This document shows positions 33,126 through 41,791 of a stretch of 64,000 nucleotides of DNA, piece after piece. The stretch lies in contig JADJYJ010000007.1 in NCBI GenBank assembly GCA_016719785.1, forward strand, positions 248,001 through 312,000, read 5' to 3'. The translations under genes and the position numbers were made by a program. The notes below the pieces were generated by a model. It did not search any database and was not told the origin of the DNA. It worked only from the letters and a program-made list of their open reading frames with translations. The first letter of the stretch is position 1; each line of letters starts with the position of its first letter. This DNA is from Candidatus Amarolinea dominans. GTDB lineage: Bacteria > Chloroflexota > Anaerolineae > SSC4 > Amarolineaceae.

Positions 33126-35861
33126 ATGTCCACGCCCATCTTAGCCACCAAGCTTTATATCCCCCCACCGCGACCCAAAGTGGTCCCCCGCCCCCGCCTG
33201 ATCGAGCGGCTGAACAAGGGTCTGCACGGCAAGCTGACCCTCATCTCTGCCCCCGCCGGCTTCGGCAAAACCACGCTGGTTAGCGAATGGGTCGCCGCCC
33301 TCACCCCTTCCCCTCTCCCAGCGGGAGAGGGGCCAGAGGTGAGGGTCGCCTGGCTGTCGCTGGACGCTGGCGAAAACGATCCCGCCCGCTTCCTGGCCTA
33401 CTTCGTGGCGGCCTTGCAGACTATCTCGTCCGGGATCGGCGCCGGGGCGATTTTCTGCGAAAACGCCGAGGTGATGGCCGCGCTCGATTCTCCGCAGCCG
33501 CCGCCCATCGAGCCGCTCCTGACGATCCTGCTCAACCAAATCGCCGCCATCCCGGCTGATCCTTCGCCTCCGCTCAAAGCTTGTCCTGAACGCAGTGAAG
33601 GAACAGGCTTCATCCTCGTCCTTGATGACTACCATACGATTGACTCCAAACCGGTTGCCGAGATCCTCGCCTTCCTGGTCGAGCGCCAGCCGCCGCAGAT
33701 GCACCTGGTCATCGCCACGCGTGAGGATCCGCAGCTCCCCTTGGCCCGCTTGCGCGTCCGGGACCAGTTGACCGAACTGCGCGCTGCCGACTTGCGTTTT
33801 ACCCCCGCCGAAGCCGCCGATTTTCTCAACGAGGTGATGGGATTGAGCCTCTCGGCAGAAAACATCGCCGCGCTGGAAGCCCGCACCGAAGGCTGGATCG
33901 CCGGTCTGCAACTGGCCGCGCTTTCTATGCAGGGACACCAGGACGTCACCCGCTTCATCCAATCTTTCACCGGCAGCCATCGGTACGTGCTGGATTACCT
34001 GGCAGAGGAAGTCATCCGCCAGCAGGGCGAGGCGCTGCGCAGCTTCCTGATCCAAACCAGTATCCTGGAGCGTTTCAACGCCGACGTCTGCTGCGCGCTC
34101 ACCGGGCGAGGGGATGCCCAGGCGGCCATCGCGCAGTTGGAACAAGCCAACCTGTTCATCGTGCCATTGGATGACGAGCGGAGCTGGTATCGCTACCACC
34201 ACCTGTTTGCCGATTACCTGCGCACCCTGCTGACCAGGCCTGAACAAAGCCGGTTGTATCAGCAGGCATCTGCATGGCACGAAGCCAATGACCTGATGGG
34301 CGAGGCGGTGCAATATGCGCTGGCCGGCGGCGATACTAACTTCGCTGCGGATGTCATCGAGCGGGCCTTGCAGCGCGATGCGACCTGGTCGGCCGGCAAC
34401 CTGACGCAATGGCTGTCCTGGCTGGACGCCTTGCCGCCGCCGGCCTTCCAAAGCCGTCCGCAGTTGAACCTGGACGCCTCACGTATCCTGTATCTTGCGG
34501 GACGCTTCGAGCTGGCCGAATCCCACCTTATGCAAGCCGAACAAGCGCTGGAAGCGGCCCCTGCGCTGCCTGACGCGGAACGCGGACAAGTGCAGGCGCT
34601 GGCTGCGCTTTATCGCGGCGCGATCGCGGCCATGCGCGGAGATGCCCCGCAAGCCATTGCGCAGATTGCCTTTGCGCAATCCCGAATCCCTCGCAAAAAT
34701 CACCTGGCGCATGCCCGCGCCTTTTTCAGCCTGGGGCTGGCGTACGAGATCGCTGATCAGAACGGGCAGGCCGTCGCGAACTATTCACACGCCAGCGCGG
34801 AAGCCAAAGCGGCTGGGGTGCTCTTCCTGGCCATCCATGCGCTCTGCGCCGCGGCGCAGGTGCAAATCCGGCAAGGCCGCTTACACCAGGCCGAGCAGAC
34901 CTGTCGCGCCGCCATTCAACTGGCCGCAGGCGCCCGCCTGCCGCCGCTGGGGCTGGCGTACACGATTCTCGGCGGCATTGCCCTGGAGCGCAACGATCTG
35001 GCCGCGGCCGAAAAACTGCTGGCGGATGGCATGGCGCTGGCCCGGCAGGGCGGCTTGATGGAAGATGTGATCCTGGGGCTGGCGTCTCTCGCCCGCCTGC
35101 GGGGCTGCCAGGGCGACACACGCGGGGCGCTCGCCGCCATGCAGGAAGTCAAGTCCATCGTACAGGCGTATGGCATTCAGCACATGGATGTACACGTCGC
35201 GGCCTATCTGGCCCGCCTGCAACTGCTCCTGAGGCAGATCTCCGCGGCGGCGCAATGGGCGGCTGAGGTTCGGCCGCTACGGGCTGACGCGCCGTACGAA
35301 TTTGTGGATCTGACGTTGACGCGCGTGCTGCTGGCGACACGCGATCTGGAAGCGATCCCGGCCATCCTGCGCCCGCTCCTGGAACGGGCCACCGCGGCCG
35401 GCCGCACCCAGGCCTGCATCGAGACGCTCATGTTGCTGGGCCTGTGCCAGCACGCCAGGGGGGACACCCCGGCTGCGCTGGAATTGCTGGGGCAATCGCT
35501 GCGCTTGGCCGCGTCCGAAGGCTACGCCCGGATTTTTTTGGATGAAGGCCAGGCCCTGCTCGACCTGCTGCCCAAAGCGCGCCACCACGCGCCCGAACTG
35601 GTGGATTCCCTGCTGGGCATGGGCACGGCCGCCGGCGGCGCGCGCCCCGCACCCTGTGGGCAATTGCCGGAGCCTCTCAGCGAACAGGAACTGCGCGTCC
35701 TCCGCCTGCTCGCGGCCGGCAAGTCCAACCAGCAGATCGCCGATGAGCTGGTGATCAGCCTGGGCACAGCCAAGTGGCACGTACACAACGTCTTGCAGAA
35801 ATTGGGCGTTAGCAGCCGCAGCCAGGCGATCGCGCAGGCACGCGATCTCGGCTTGCATTAG
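33126..35861 (+). CDS. MalT-type STAND ATPase, LuxR-family transcriptional regulator (copy 1)
   Basis: A 911-residue regulator. The N-terminal signature (TPILATKLYIPPPRPKVVPR) leads to a P-loop NTPase (Walker A APAGFGKTTL about 42-51; Walker B FILVLDDYH about 160-170), a helical winged region, a TPR-like arm (about 450-800) and a C-terminal HTH (EQELRVLRLLAAGKSNQQIADELVI). STAND proteins of this class switch between closed ADP- and open ATP-bound forms on binding an inducer, then multimerise and activate operons. Two in-frame palindromic insertions lie at residues about 58-73 and 145-161. Transcription is leaderless. Confidence 0.93.
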   Translation: MSTPILATKLYIPPPRPKVVPRPRLIERLNKGLHGKLTLISAPAGFGKTTLVSEWVAALTPSPLPAGEGPEVRVAWLSLDAGENDPARFLAYFVAALQTISSGIGAGAIFCENAEVMAALDSPQPPPIEPLLTILLNQIAAIPADPSPPLKACPERSEGTGFILVLDDYHTIDSKPVAEILAFLVERQPPQMHLVIATREDPQLPLARLRVRDQLTELRAADLRFTPAEAADFLNEVMGLSLSAENIAALEARTEGWIAGLQLAALSMQGHQDVTRFIQSFTGSHRYVLDYLAEEVIRQQGEALRSFLIQTSILERFNADVCCALTGRGDAQAAIAQLEQANLFIVPLDDERSWYRYHHLFADYLRTLLTRPEQSRLYQQASAWHEANDLMGEAVQYALAGGDTNFAADVIERALQRDATWSAGNLTQWLSWLDALPPPAFQSRPQLNLDASRILYLAGRFELAESHLMQAEQALEAAPALPDAERGQVQALAALYRGAIAAMRGDAPQAIAQIAFAQSRIPRKNHLAHARAFFSLGLAYEIADQNGQAVANYSHASAEAKAAGVLFLAIHALCAAAQVQIRQGRLHQAEQTCRAAIQLAAGARLPPLGLAYTILGGIALERNDLAAAEKLLADGMALARQGGLMEDVILGLASLARLRGCQGDTRGALAAMQEVKSIVQAYGIQHMDVHVAAYLARLQLLLRQISAAAQWAAEVRPLRADAPYEFVDLTLTRVLLATRDLEAIPAILRPLLERATAAGRTQACIETLMLLGLCQHARGDTPAALELLGQSLRLAASEGYARIFLDEGQALLDLLPKARHHAPELVDSLLGMGTAAGGARPAPCGQLPEPLSEQELRVLRLLAAGKSNQQIADELVISLGTAKWHVHNVLQKLGVSSRSQAIAQARDLGLH
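33298..33345. repeat. 48-bp palindromic insert inside the regulator gene
   Basis: CCCTCACC (33298-33305) and GGTGAGGG (33338-33345) flank an inner inverted repeat (CCCTCTCCC/GGGAGAGGG). The unit is 48 bp, so 16 codons are added without a frameshift, at the loop where paralogs carry a different insert. Confidence 0.75.
33561..33608. repeat. ACPERSEG-type dispersed repeat inside the regulator gene
   Basis: The translated segment PSPPLKACPERSEGTG interrupts the run AIPAD/FILVLDD that is continuous in the paralog at 48381. The coding of ACPERSEG marks a well-known dispersed palindromic repeat. Reading frame is kept. Confidence 0.75.
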
Positions 35862-36117
35862 TTCGTCCAGCCCCATCCCCTCCTACTTCCTGCTCTGACC
35901 GGTCTCCGACTGAACCAGCGGCGGAACGGATGCTTTTGTGAACCCTTAGTTCGTCCACACCCTCCCCTCACCTGACACGCAACCTATCCTCCAACCTATC
36001 CTTCGATAGGCGACAGGCCGCGCTTGGTTGCGGTAGACTGGGGCTGTCATTAGGGCGCTGCGGCCACTGAGCAACAGCCGGCGCTTGGCGCCATGTGAGA
36101 CCCAAAGGAGTTGACGT

Positions 36118-36360
36118 ATGGACCGCCACGATTATCAAATCCGCGTGCAAGGTCACCTGGATGAGCGCTGGTTCCGCTGGTTCGACAGACTGACGCTCAG
36201 CCTGACGCCCGCCGGCGAGACCATCATCACCGGCGCAGGGCTGGATCAGGCCGCCCTGCATGCCATTCTCAATCGGATGCGCGACCTGGGGCTGGAGTTG
36301 ATTTCCATCCAGCGCGCCCCGGCGCAGACCGAACCAGATCAAGAAAGGAAACCAGAATGA
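36118..36360 (+). CDS. Small GHL-DQAALHGLL family protein (copy 1)
   Basis: An 80-residue protein. Its core YQIRVQGHLDERWFRWFDR, GETIITGAGLDQAALHAIL and RMRDLGLELISIQ is shared with copies at 39270, 47013 and 51093. Predicted order is strand-helix-strand-strand-helix-strand, a ferredoxin-like layout. It lies 256 nt after the first regulator and overlaps the next ATG by 4 bp. Its constant partner in this window is a MalT-type regulator. Function unknown; a co-regulator or ligand sensor is an inference. Confidence 0.75.
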   Translation: MDRHDYQIRVQGHLDERWFRWFDRLTLSLTPAGETIITGAGLDQAALHAILNRMRDLGLELISIQRAPAQTEPDQERKPE

Positions 36361-37472
36361 ACACTCCTCAACGACTGAAGCGATTTGGAGGTCGCATGAT
36401 TCTTCTGCTTGCCGTCATCATCGTTCTACTGGCGACGATCGTCATCGGTTCGCAGTGGACCGCCCACACCCCCGCCATCACCGGCGCGGACGGGAAGCCC
36501 CTGCCCGGCAGCATCGCCGCGCTGGAGAAGGTCAAACTCGGCGGCGTGGATCAGTGGCTCATCGTCCGCGGACAGGATGTACACAAGCCGGTCCTGCTCT
36601 TCCTCTCCGGCGGTCCCGGCGCCAGCGAAGCGGCACGCGTCCTGCGCTTCAACAGCGAACTGGAGCAGCATTTCGTGGTCGTCATCTGGGAGCAGCGCGG
36701 CTGCGGCAAGTCCTACCCGGCGCTGAACCCGAAAGCGGCGTTGACCGTTGACCAGTACGTTGCAGACCTCATCGAACTGACCGACCTGCTGCGTGGACGC
36801 TTCGATGAGCAGAAAATCTACCTGGTGGGGCATTCCTGGGGCACCATCATCGGCGTGCGCGCCGCCCAACAGCGCCCCGACCTGTTCCACGCTTACGTCG
36901 GCACGTCGCAAATGGTGGATATGCAGGAAACCGACCAGATGATCTACGACATGGTACTGGAGCACTCCCGCCAGAGCGGCGACGCCAAGTTCGTGGCGAC
37001 GCTGGAAAAGCAAGGCCCGCCGCCCTACTTCGGCAAAAGCCCCATCCAGCCCTATGCCACTCTGTTTGGGCGCGAGTATGCCCTTTTCGAAGCCCCCAAT
37101 ATCAAAGACCCGGAATACCGCCGTGACGGCGACATCCTGATGCTGATGCTCAAACAGCCCGAGTACGGCTGGCTGGACCGGATCTACTACCTGCTGGGCC
37201 TAATGAACACCTTCAATGTGGTCTATCCGCAGTTGCAGGAGATGGACTTCCGCCAGGACGCAACCCGCCTCGCCCTGCCGGCGTACATCGTGCTGGGACG
37301 CCACGACATGAACAATCCATCCCAGATTCCCGAAGAATACTTCAACCTGCTCGAAGCGCCGAGCAAGCAACTGGTCTTCTTTGAAAACTCCGGGCACGGC
37401 ATGATTTGGGAGGAGGCTGACAAGTTCCACAGCCTAATGGTGGATACCGTCCTTGCTGAAACGTACAGATAG
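36357..37472 (+). CDS. Membrane-anchored alpha/beta hydrolase, proline iminopeptidase-like
   Basis: A 371-residue protein with one N-terminal helix (about 14-34), then an alpha/beta-hydrolase fold. LFLSGGPGASEA is the oxyanion-hole stretch (SGGPG for HGGPG), VIWEQRGCGKS resembles the DQRGxGxS motif, and YLVGHSWGT is the nucleophile elbow. A GRHDMNNPSQ Asp and ENSGHGM His complete the triad. It is related to the hydrolase at 59114 and to the truncated one at 38455. Target substrate unknown. It is translationally coupled to the small family protein. Confidence 0.85.
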   Translation: MNTPQRLKRFGGRMILLLAVIIVLLATIVIGSQWTAHTPAITGADGKPLPGSIAALEKVKLGGVDQWLIVRGQDVHKPVLLFLSGGPGASEAARVLRFNSELEQHFVVVIWEQRGCGKSYPALNPKAALTVDQYVADLIELTDLLRGRFDEQKIYLVGHSWGTIIGVRAAQQRPDLFHAYVGTSQMVDMQETDQMIYDMVLEHSRQSGDAKFVATLEKQGPPPYFGKSPIQPYATLFGREYALFEAPNIKDPEYRRDGDILMLMLKQPEYGWLDRIYYLLGLMNTFNVVYPQLQEMDFRQDATRLALPAYIVLGRHDMNNPSQIPEEYFNLLEAPSKQLVFFENSGHGMIWEEADKFHSLMVDTVLAETYR

Positions 37473-37528
37473 ATGGAGAATTCCATGACGACTACCCTGC
37501 AAACTACTTCCGTAGAAAGGAATCCGAA

Positions 37529-38446
37529 ATGAACAAAGTTAAACTCTTCTTCGCAGTGCTGATCCTTATCCCCCTGCTCATCGCCGCCCTGATTGGCTTT
37601 CGCTGGTGGCAGGCGAGGCAGGCAGTGGCCGACGCGTGGACGAATTTCGACGCCCATGCGCCCGCCCTGGCGACGACTTCCAGCCTGGAAATCATCCCGC
37701 TGTACGAGGCGGCGAGCGCCAGCCCCGACTTCAGCAGCGGACATGGCGTCTCATACCTGATCCGCACCGACTCAGCCACCATCCTGCTGGATGTCGGCGA
37801 CAATCCCGATGGGCTGACCGTCGCGCCTTTCGCGCAAAATATGCAGGCCCTGGGCATCGCCTGGGATGAAGTCTACCGGGCGGTGATTTCCCATCCCCAC
37901 CCCGACCACGTCGGCGGATTGACGGCCTGGCGCCAGCGCACAATTTCGTTTGGCGAACTGCCCGGCGGATTGGGCGAGCGGCTGGTGTTTGTCCCGCATG
38001 TGACGACCTACAAAGGCGCGGTTCATGCCACCATCCCCACCCTGCCCGCGCCCGACATCGCCACGACCGGCGTCATTTCCTATCTGGAAGCCTGGCCGCT
38101 GGCGCTGTTCGCGGCCAAAGGCGGCGAACAAGCGTTGGTGGTGCATGTCGCCGGTCACGGATTGGTGTTGATTACCGGCTGCGGGCATCCCGGCCTGGAA
38201 CGGCTGGTGGCGCGCGCCGAGTCCCTGTACGGCGCGCAGGTTGTCGGTGTGGTCGGCGGCCTGCACTACACCAACGCAACCGCGCAAGATGTTCAACCAC
38301 AGATACAGATCCTGCAATCCCGCCGGGTCAGCCTGGTCGCCCTCTCGCCGCACGACAGCGGACCGGAAGCCCTGTCCGCGTTCGAGAGCGCCTTCCCTGG
38401 CGCATATCACACCCTGAAGGTTGGCGAAGCCATCCAGTTTCCCTGA
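37529..38446 (+). CDS. Membrane-anchored MBL-fold metallohydrolase (COG1237-like)
   Basis: A 305-residue protein with an N-terminal helix (about 5-25), then a metallo-beta-lactamase fold. GHGVSYLIRTDSATILLDVG, SHPHPDHVGGL (metal His/Asp cluster), ITGCGHPG and GGLHY match the COG1237 branch (MptA-like). It should be extracytoplasmic and Zn/Fe-dependent. It is encoded 56 nt after the hydrolase in the same direction. Substrate unknown. Confidence 0.85.
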   Translation: MNKVKLFFAVLILIPLLIAALIGFRWWQARQAVADAWTNFDAHAPALATTSSLEIIPLYEAASASPDFSSGHGVSYLIRTDSATILLDVGDNPDGLTVAPFAQNMQALGIAWDEVYRAVISHPHPDHVGGLTAWRQRTISFGELPGGLGERLVFVPHVTTYKGAVHATIPTLPAPDIATTGVISYLEAWPLALFAAKGGEQALVVHVAGHGLVLITGCGHPGLERLVARAESLYGAQVVGVVGGLHYTNATAQDVQPQIQILQSRRVSLVALSPHDSGPEALSAFESAFPGAYHTLKVGEAIQFP

Positions 38447-38454
38447 ACGGAATC

Positions 38455-38868
38455 ATGTTCCCATTCAACTTACGAAAGGCACGAAGCGTGATGTGGATCG
38501 TCCTCGGCTCTTTCCTGGCAATCAGTCTTGTTTTACTGGGCATCCTGTTCGCCTGGAGTCCCGGTCAGCCGCAGCCCTTCCTCGATGAAACCGGGGAGCC
38601 GCTGGCCGGCAGTCTTTCAGAGAAAATCCACGTCGAAATCAACGGTGTGGAACAGGGCCTGTTCATCAAGAGCAGAAACATCCACACCGTCCACGCCCAT
38701 CTTAGCCACCAAACTTTATATTCCCCCACCGCGGCCCAAAGTCGTCCTCCGCCCCCGCCTAACGAGGGTCTGCACGGCAAACTGACCCTCATCTCTGCCG
38801 CCGCCGGCTTTGGCAAAACCACGCTGGTCAGCGAATGGGTCTCTGAAAGGATGAAGGATGAAGGATGA
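38455..38868 (+). pseudogene. Chimera: alpha/beta hydrolase N-terminus fused to a MalT-type regulator N-terminus
   Basis: Codons 1-76 (to FIKSRN) match the start of the hydrolase encoded at 59114 (membrane helix, EPLAGSLSEKIHVEINGVEQG). From about 38692 the DNA is that of a MalT-type gene start (STPILATKLYIPPPRP) but read in another frame. A 13-bp deletion near 38760 restores the frame at GLHGKLTLISAAAGFGKTT. The frame stops at 38868. Neither half is complete, so no product is expected to work. Confidence 0.82.
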
Positions 38869-39103
38869 AAGAAGAAAAGAATCTTCATCCCTCATCCCTC
38901 AGCCTTCGTTCGAGCCACTGAGCGGCCGCGAGTTGGAAATCCTGAAGCTGATCACCCAGGGACTCTCGAACCGGGAGATCGGCGAACGGCTGTTCCTGGC
39001 CCTGGACACGGTTAAAGGGCACAACCGCCGGATCTTCGACAAACTCCAGGTGCAAAGCCGCACCGAAGCCATTGCCCGCGCCCGCGAGCTGGGCTTGCTG
39101 TAA
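38858..39103 (+). pseudogene. C-terminal HTH remnant of a MalT-type regulator
   Basis: Encodes about 67 residues of a complete LuxR HTH (EPLSGRELEILKLITQGLSN, EIGERLFLALDTVKGHNRRIFDKLQ, ending ARELGLL), without the ATPase or TPR parts. A palindromic ATGAAGGATGAAG-type repeat sits at the join with the N-terminal fragment. It could still be expressed as a bare DNA-binding domain, but no promoter is clear. Confidence 0.78.
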
Positions 39104-39147
39104 CCCCAAGTGTTCGTCTTCCTCGACACTCTCCCCCTCCATAAATT

Positions 39148-39269
39148 CAAAACAACACCTCCCACCAACACCAAAGTGTCTATACAACAACACCGTCGCG
39201 CCTGTATATTACCTGTGCCTTGAGCAAGCGGCTCAACCGGCGAACATCGGACAGGACAGGTGCAAGGTC
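39148..39269 (+). promoter_or_regulatory. Structured leader of the small-protein gene (copy 1)
   Basis: About 120 bp repeated at 50970-51092 and 55280-55400. It carries a -10-like TATATT (39205-39210) and a hairpin TTGAGC-AAGCG-GCTCAA (39220-39236) whose outer base pair has changed in step with its partner in copy 2. It ends with GGACAGGACAGG and AAGG before the small gene's ATG. Confidence 0.6.
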
Positions 39270-39621
39270 ATGGCGAACGAACTCGAACCAACAACTGATC
39301 CAAGCCAGCCCGCGGTCTATCAGATCAGGCTCAAGGGCCATCTGGGGCGCCGAGTGGGCAGACTGGTTTGGCGGCCTGACCATCACGCTGGCAGAGGACG
39401 GCGATACGCTTCTGACCGGCCCCGTGGTTGACCAGGCCGCGCTGCACGGCCTGCTCAAGAAAGTGCGTGATCTGGGCATGCCTTTAGTCTCGGTCTGTCC
39501 CGTCAAACCCAAGCCCCCCGACGACGCTTGCGGGGTCAGGCCAGGCAGACGCGCCAGATGTCAAATCGTAAGACTCATCCAGATCGTTTACGCCAAAATC
39601 AAGCAGAAAACAAGGAGATAA
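39270..39621 (+). pseudogene. Small GHL-DQAALHGLL family protein (copy 2, frameshifted)
   Basis: The frame from ATG 39270 encodes MANELEPTTDPSQPAVYQIR and GHLG, then the family core EWADWFGGLTITLAEDGDT and DQAALHGLLKK continues in another frame. A single extra C (CGCCGAG against CGCGAG in copy 4, near 39352) explains it. Without that base the protein would be normal, so this may be an error rather than decay. Confidence 0.75.
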
Positions 39622-39674
39622 AAATGAACACAAACAATAGGACCACCGAAAGGAAGATGTGAAGATCTGTGAAG

Positions 39675-40060
39675 ATGAAGCTTTCCGCCCTGTGGGCGGC
39701 TCTCATGTTCTTGTACATCTATGGTGACTCTTTTCGTTGCACAGCCTGGTCTGATGGTCTTAGGAAGTGATCACGGGAACGAATGGGTTCATTCCAAGTC
39801 ACGCAGGCCTTTTTGTTGACCGCGCGATCATGATGCAGATCCCTGCCGTCATGGTTTTCCTGCCCCTGGCGATTGAAGCCCGGGGTCGAGCGCTGGGCGA
39901 ACATCATCCTGGGGGCGCTCTACACGGCTATTCAATATGGGAACCTGGTCGGGGAAACCTGCACGCTTTCTACCTGCTCTTCGGCATAGTGGAGATGGCC
40001 TGCAAGCTTTTGATCGTCTGGTATGCCTGGAAGTGGCGCAACCCTGAAAGTCTCGCAGCA
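39675..40060 (+). pseudogene. Degraded DUF6326-like membrane protein
   Basis: The start MKLSALWAALMFLYIYGDSF and the end YLLFGIVEMACKLLIVWYAWKWRN match the DUF6326-like proteins encoded at 47459 and 56165. At least two frame changes separate them (near 39760 and 39890). Intact, it would be about 130 residues with four helices. Confidence 0.65.
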
Positions 40061-40213
40061 AGCGTCAGTCAGAGGGAACAAATCAGAACACAACAGGGTT
40101 GCGCGGCGGCGCTGACCGGGGCTTTTGGTCAGGCATGGACTGACGAAGTCTAAAGGAGACCAGCGATGAAACAACGAAGTCCAGGAACAGAGAAGGACCG
40201 CAAGGGGGCCGCG

Positions 40214-40275
40214 TGCCGCCCCCCCGCCCGGGGGGGGGGGGGGGGGGGGGCGGGGGGGGGGGGGGGGGGGGGGGG
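40214..40275. other. Long poly-C/poly-G tract (21 G, C, 24 G)
   Basis: G at 40230-40250, C at 40251 and G at 40252-40275 follow a short C-run that includes a G (about 40218-40229). Either a G-quadruplex-prone sequence or a two-colour-chemistry/assembly artefact joining two contigs. Confidence 0.85.
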
Positions 40276-40323
40276 CTTCCCTCAAGCATAATTCAGATAG
40301 ATTCAACATTAAAGGAGCTAAAC

Positions 40324-40986
40324 ATGAAATCCTTGCAGAAATCTGGCGGTATCGCCGCGCTGTACCTGGCAGTCGCGTACCTGATCGGAATGGTCCTCTT
40401 TCTCGTCGTTCTGGACTACCCCAGCATCACCGACCCGGCCCAAAAGGTGGCCCTGCTCGTCAGAATGCAGATGGTCATCTTCTCGACCAACCTGCTCATG
40501 TACGTGTTTTTCGGCGTCGTTCTGATCGTCCTGGCGCTGGCGTTGTACGACCGGTTGAAGTCCGGCGCACCGGCGCTCATGCAGGTGGCAACCGTGCTCG
40601 GGATCATCTGGGCCGGCTCGCTGATCGCCAGCGGCATGGTCGCCAATGCCGGGATCGCCCCTGTCGTCGCGCTCTATGCCACAGACCCGGCCCAGGCTGC
40701 GTTGACCTGGCAGGCGATAGAAACCGTGGCAGGCGGGCTGGGCAACGCCAACGGCGAAATCCTGGGCGGCCTGTGGGCGCTGCTGGTCAGCGTGGCCGCG
40801 CTGCGGGCCGGCGGGCTGCCCAAGGGCCTGAACATCCTCGGGTTGTTGGTGGGCGCGGTGGGCATCCTCTCGCTGATCCCAGGGTTGACCGAACTGCTGA
40901 TCGGGGTTTTCGGCTTGAGCCAGATCATCTGGTTCGTCGGGCTGGGGATTGTGCTGCTGCGCAGCAAGCCAGGCCGGACGGCGTAA
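40324..40986 (+). CDS. Polytopic membrane protein, 220-residue family (copy 1)
   Basis: A 220-residue protein with six predicted helices: GGIAALYLAVAYLIGMVLFLVVL, NLLMYVFFGVVLIVLALALYD, TVLGIIWAGSLIASGMVA, ALLVSVAALRAGG, and two helices in the C-terminal third. It is about 80% identical by eye to the gene at 51386, which also follows a small-protein gene. AAAGGAG precedes the ATG. No known catalytic residues; it could be a DUF4386-related transporter-like or sensor protein. Confidence 0.75.
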   Translation: MKSLQKSGGIAALYLAVAYLIGMVLFLVVLDYPSITDPAQKVALLVRMQMVIFSTNLLMYVFFGVVLIVLALALYDRLKSGAPALMQVATVLGIIWAGSLIASGMVANAGIAPVVALYATDPAQAALTWQAIETVAGGLGNANGEILGGLWALLVSVAALRAGGLPKGLNILGLLVGAVGILSLIPGLTELLIGVFGLSQIIWFVGLGIVLLRSKPGRTA

Positions 40987-41040
40987 AAGTGACAGGGTTG
41001 GCAACTGTTCGACAGTTGCCAACCCTCAGGAGAGAGCAAA

Positions 41041-41742
41041 ATGAATTCCGTCAATAAGTCCGCAAGAATGGCTGGATTGCTGTATCTGATTTACATGGTG
41101 GTTCACATCCTCGCAGATGTGATTGGGCGTTCCAGGCTGATTGTACTCGGAGATGCCGCGACAACCGCCAGGAATATCGCGGCGTCGGCAGGGCAATTCC
41201 GTATCGGCATTATGGGCGATCTGGTTGCGGCGGTGCTTTTTCTGCTGGCAGCCTGGGCTTTGTACGCGCTGCTGAAGCCGGTCAACGAGAACATCGCCTT
41301 GCTGTTCCTGCTGTTGAACCTGGGCGGTGTCGCCATCCAGTGTTTCAGCGATCTCTTCTTGTTTGCCGGCCAACTGCTTCTGAGCGGCGCTGATTATCTA
41401 AAAGTATTCCCGGCCGATCAACTGTCGGCGCTGGCCATGCTATCCCTGGTTCTGCACAAAAATGGGTTCGCGATTGCCCAGATTTTCTACGGCGCCTGGC
41501 TCTTCCCGCTGGGTTATCTGGTCTTCAAGTCGGGCTTTCTGCCCAGGATCCTGGGCATTGTGTTGATGCTGCATTGCGCTTTCTGGCTGATGACTGCGCT
41601 TCAGTTTTTCCTCTTCCCAGGCCTCGCGGCAATCACCTATATCAGTTGGCCGCTTGGCTTTATTGCGGAATTTGGGCTGACGTTGTGGCTTCTGATCATG
41701 GGCGCCAAAGGGCAGAAACCGGCCGCAAACGAGGCCGGCTGA
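41041..41742 (+). CDS. DUF4386-type membrane protein
   Basis: A 233-residue polytopic protein matching DUF4386: SARMAGLLYLIYMVVHILAD start, FLLAAWALYALLKPVNENIA, and a conserved FQIFYGAWLFPLGYLVFKSG-like region (IFYGAWLFPLGYLV). Six helices. It follows the 220-residue membrane protein 54 nt downstream, on the same strand. Function unknown. Confidence 0.82.
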   Translation: MNSVNKSARMAGLLYLIYMVVHILADVIGRSRLIVLGDAATTARNIAASAGQFRIGIMGDLVAAVLFLLAAWALYALLKPVNENIALLFLLLNLGGVAIQCFSDLFLFAGQLLLSGADYLKVFPADQLSALAMLSLVLHKNGFAIAQIFYGAWLFPLGYLVFKSGFLPRILGIVLMLHCAFWLMTALQFFLFPGLAAITYISWPLGFIAEFGLTLWLLIMGAKGQKPAANEAG

Positions 41743-41791
41743 TGGCCGGAACAGGTCCTGGTGACCGCCAACCGAAAAGGATGAGCCTCTG

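Noticed and set aside
40083..40309. Frames of poly-Pro or poly-Gly across the G tract
   Set aside because: Created by the homopolymer; not credible proteins.
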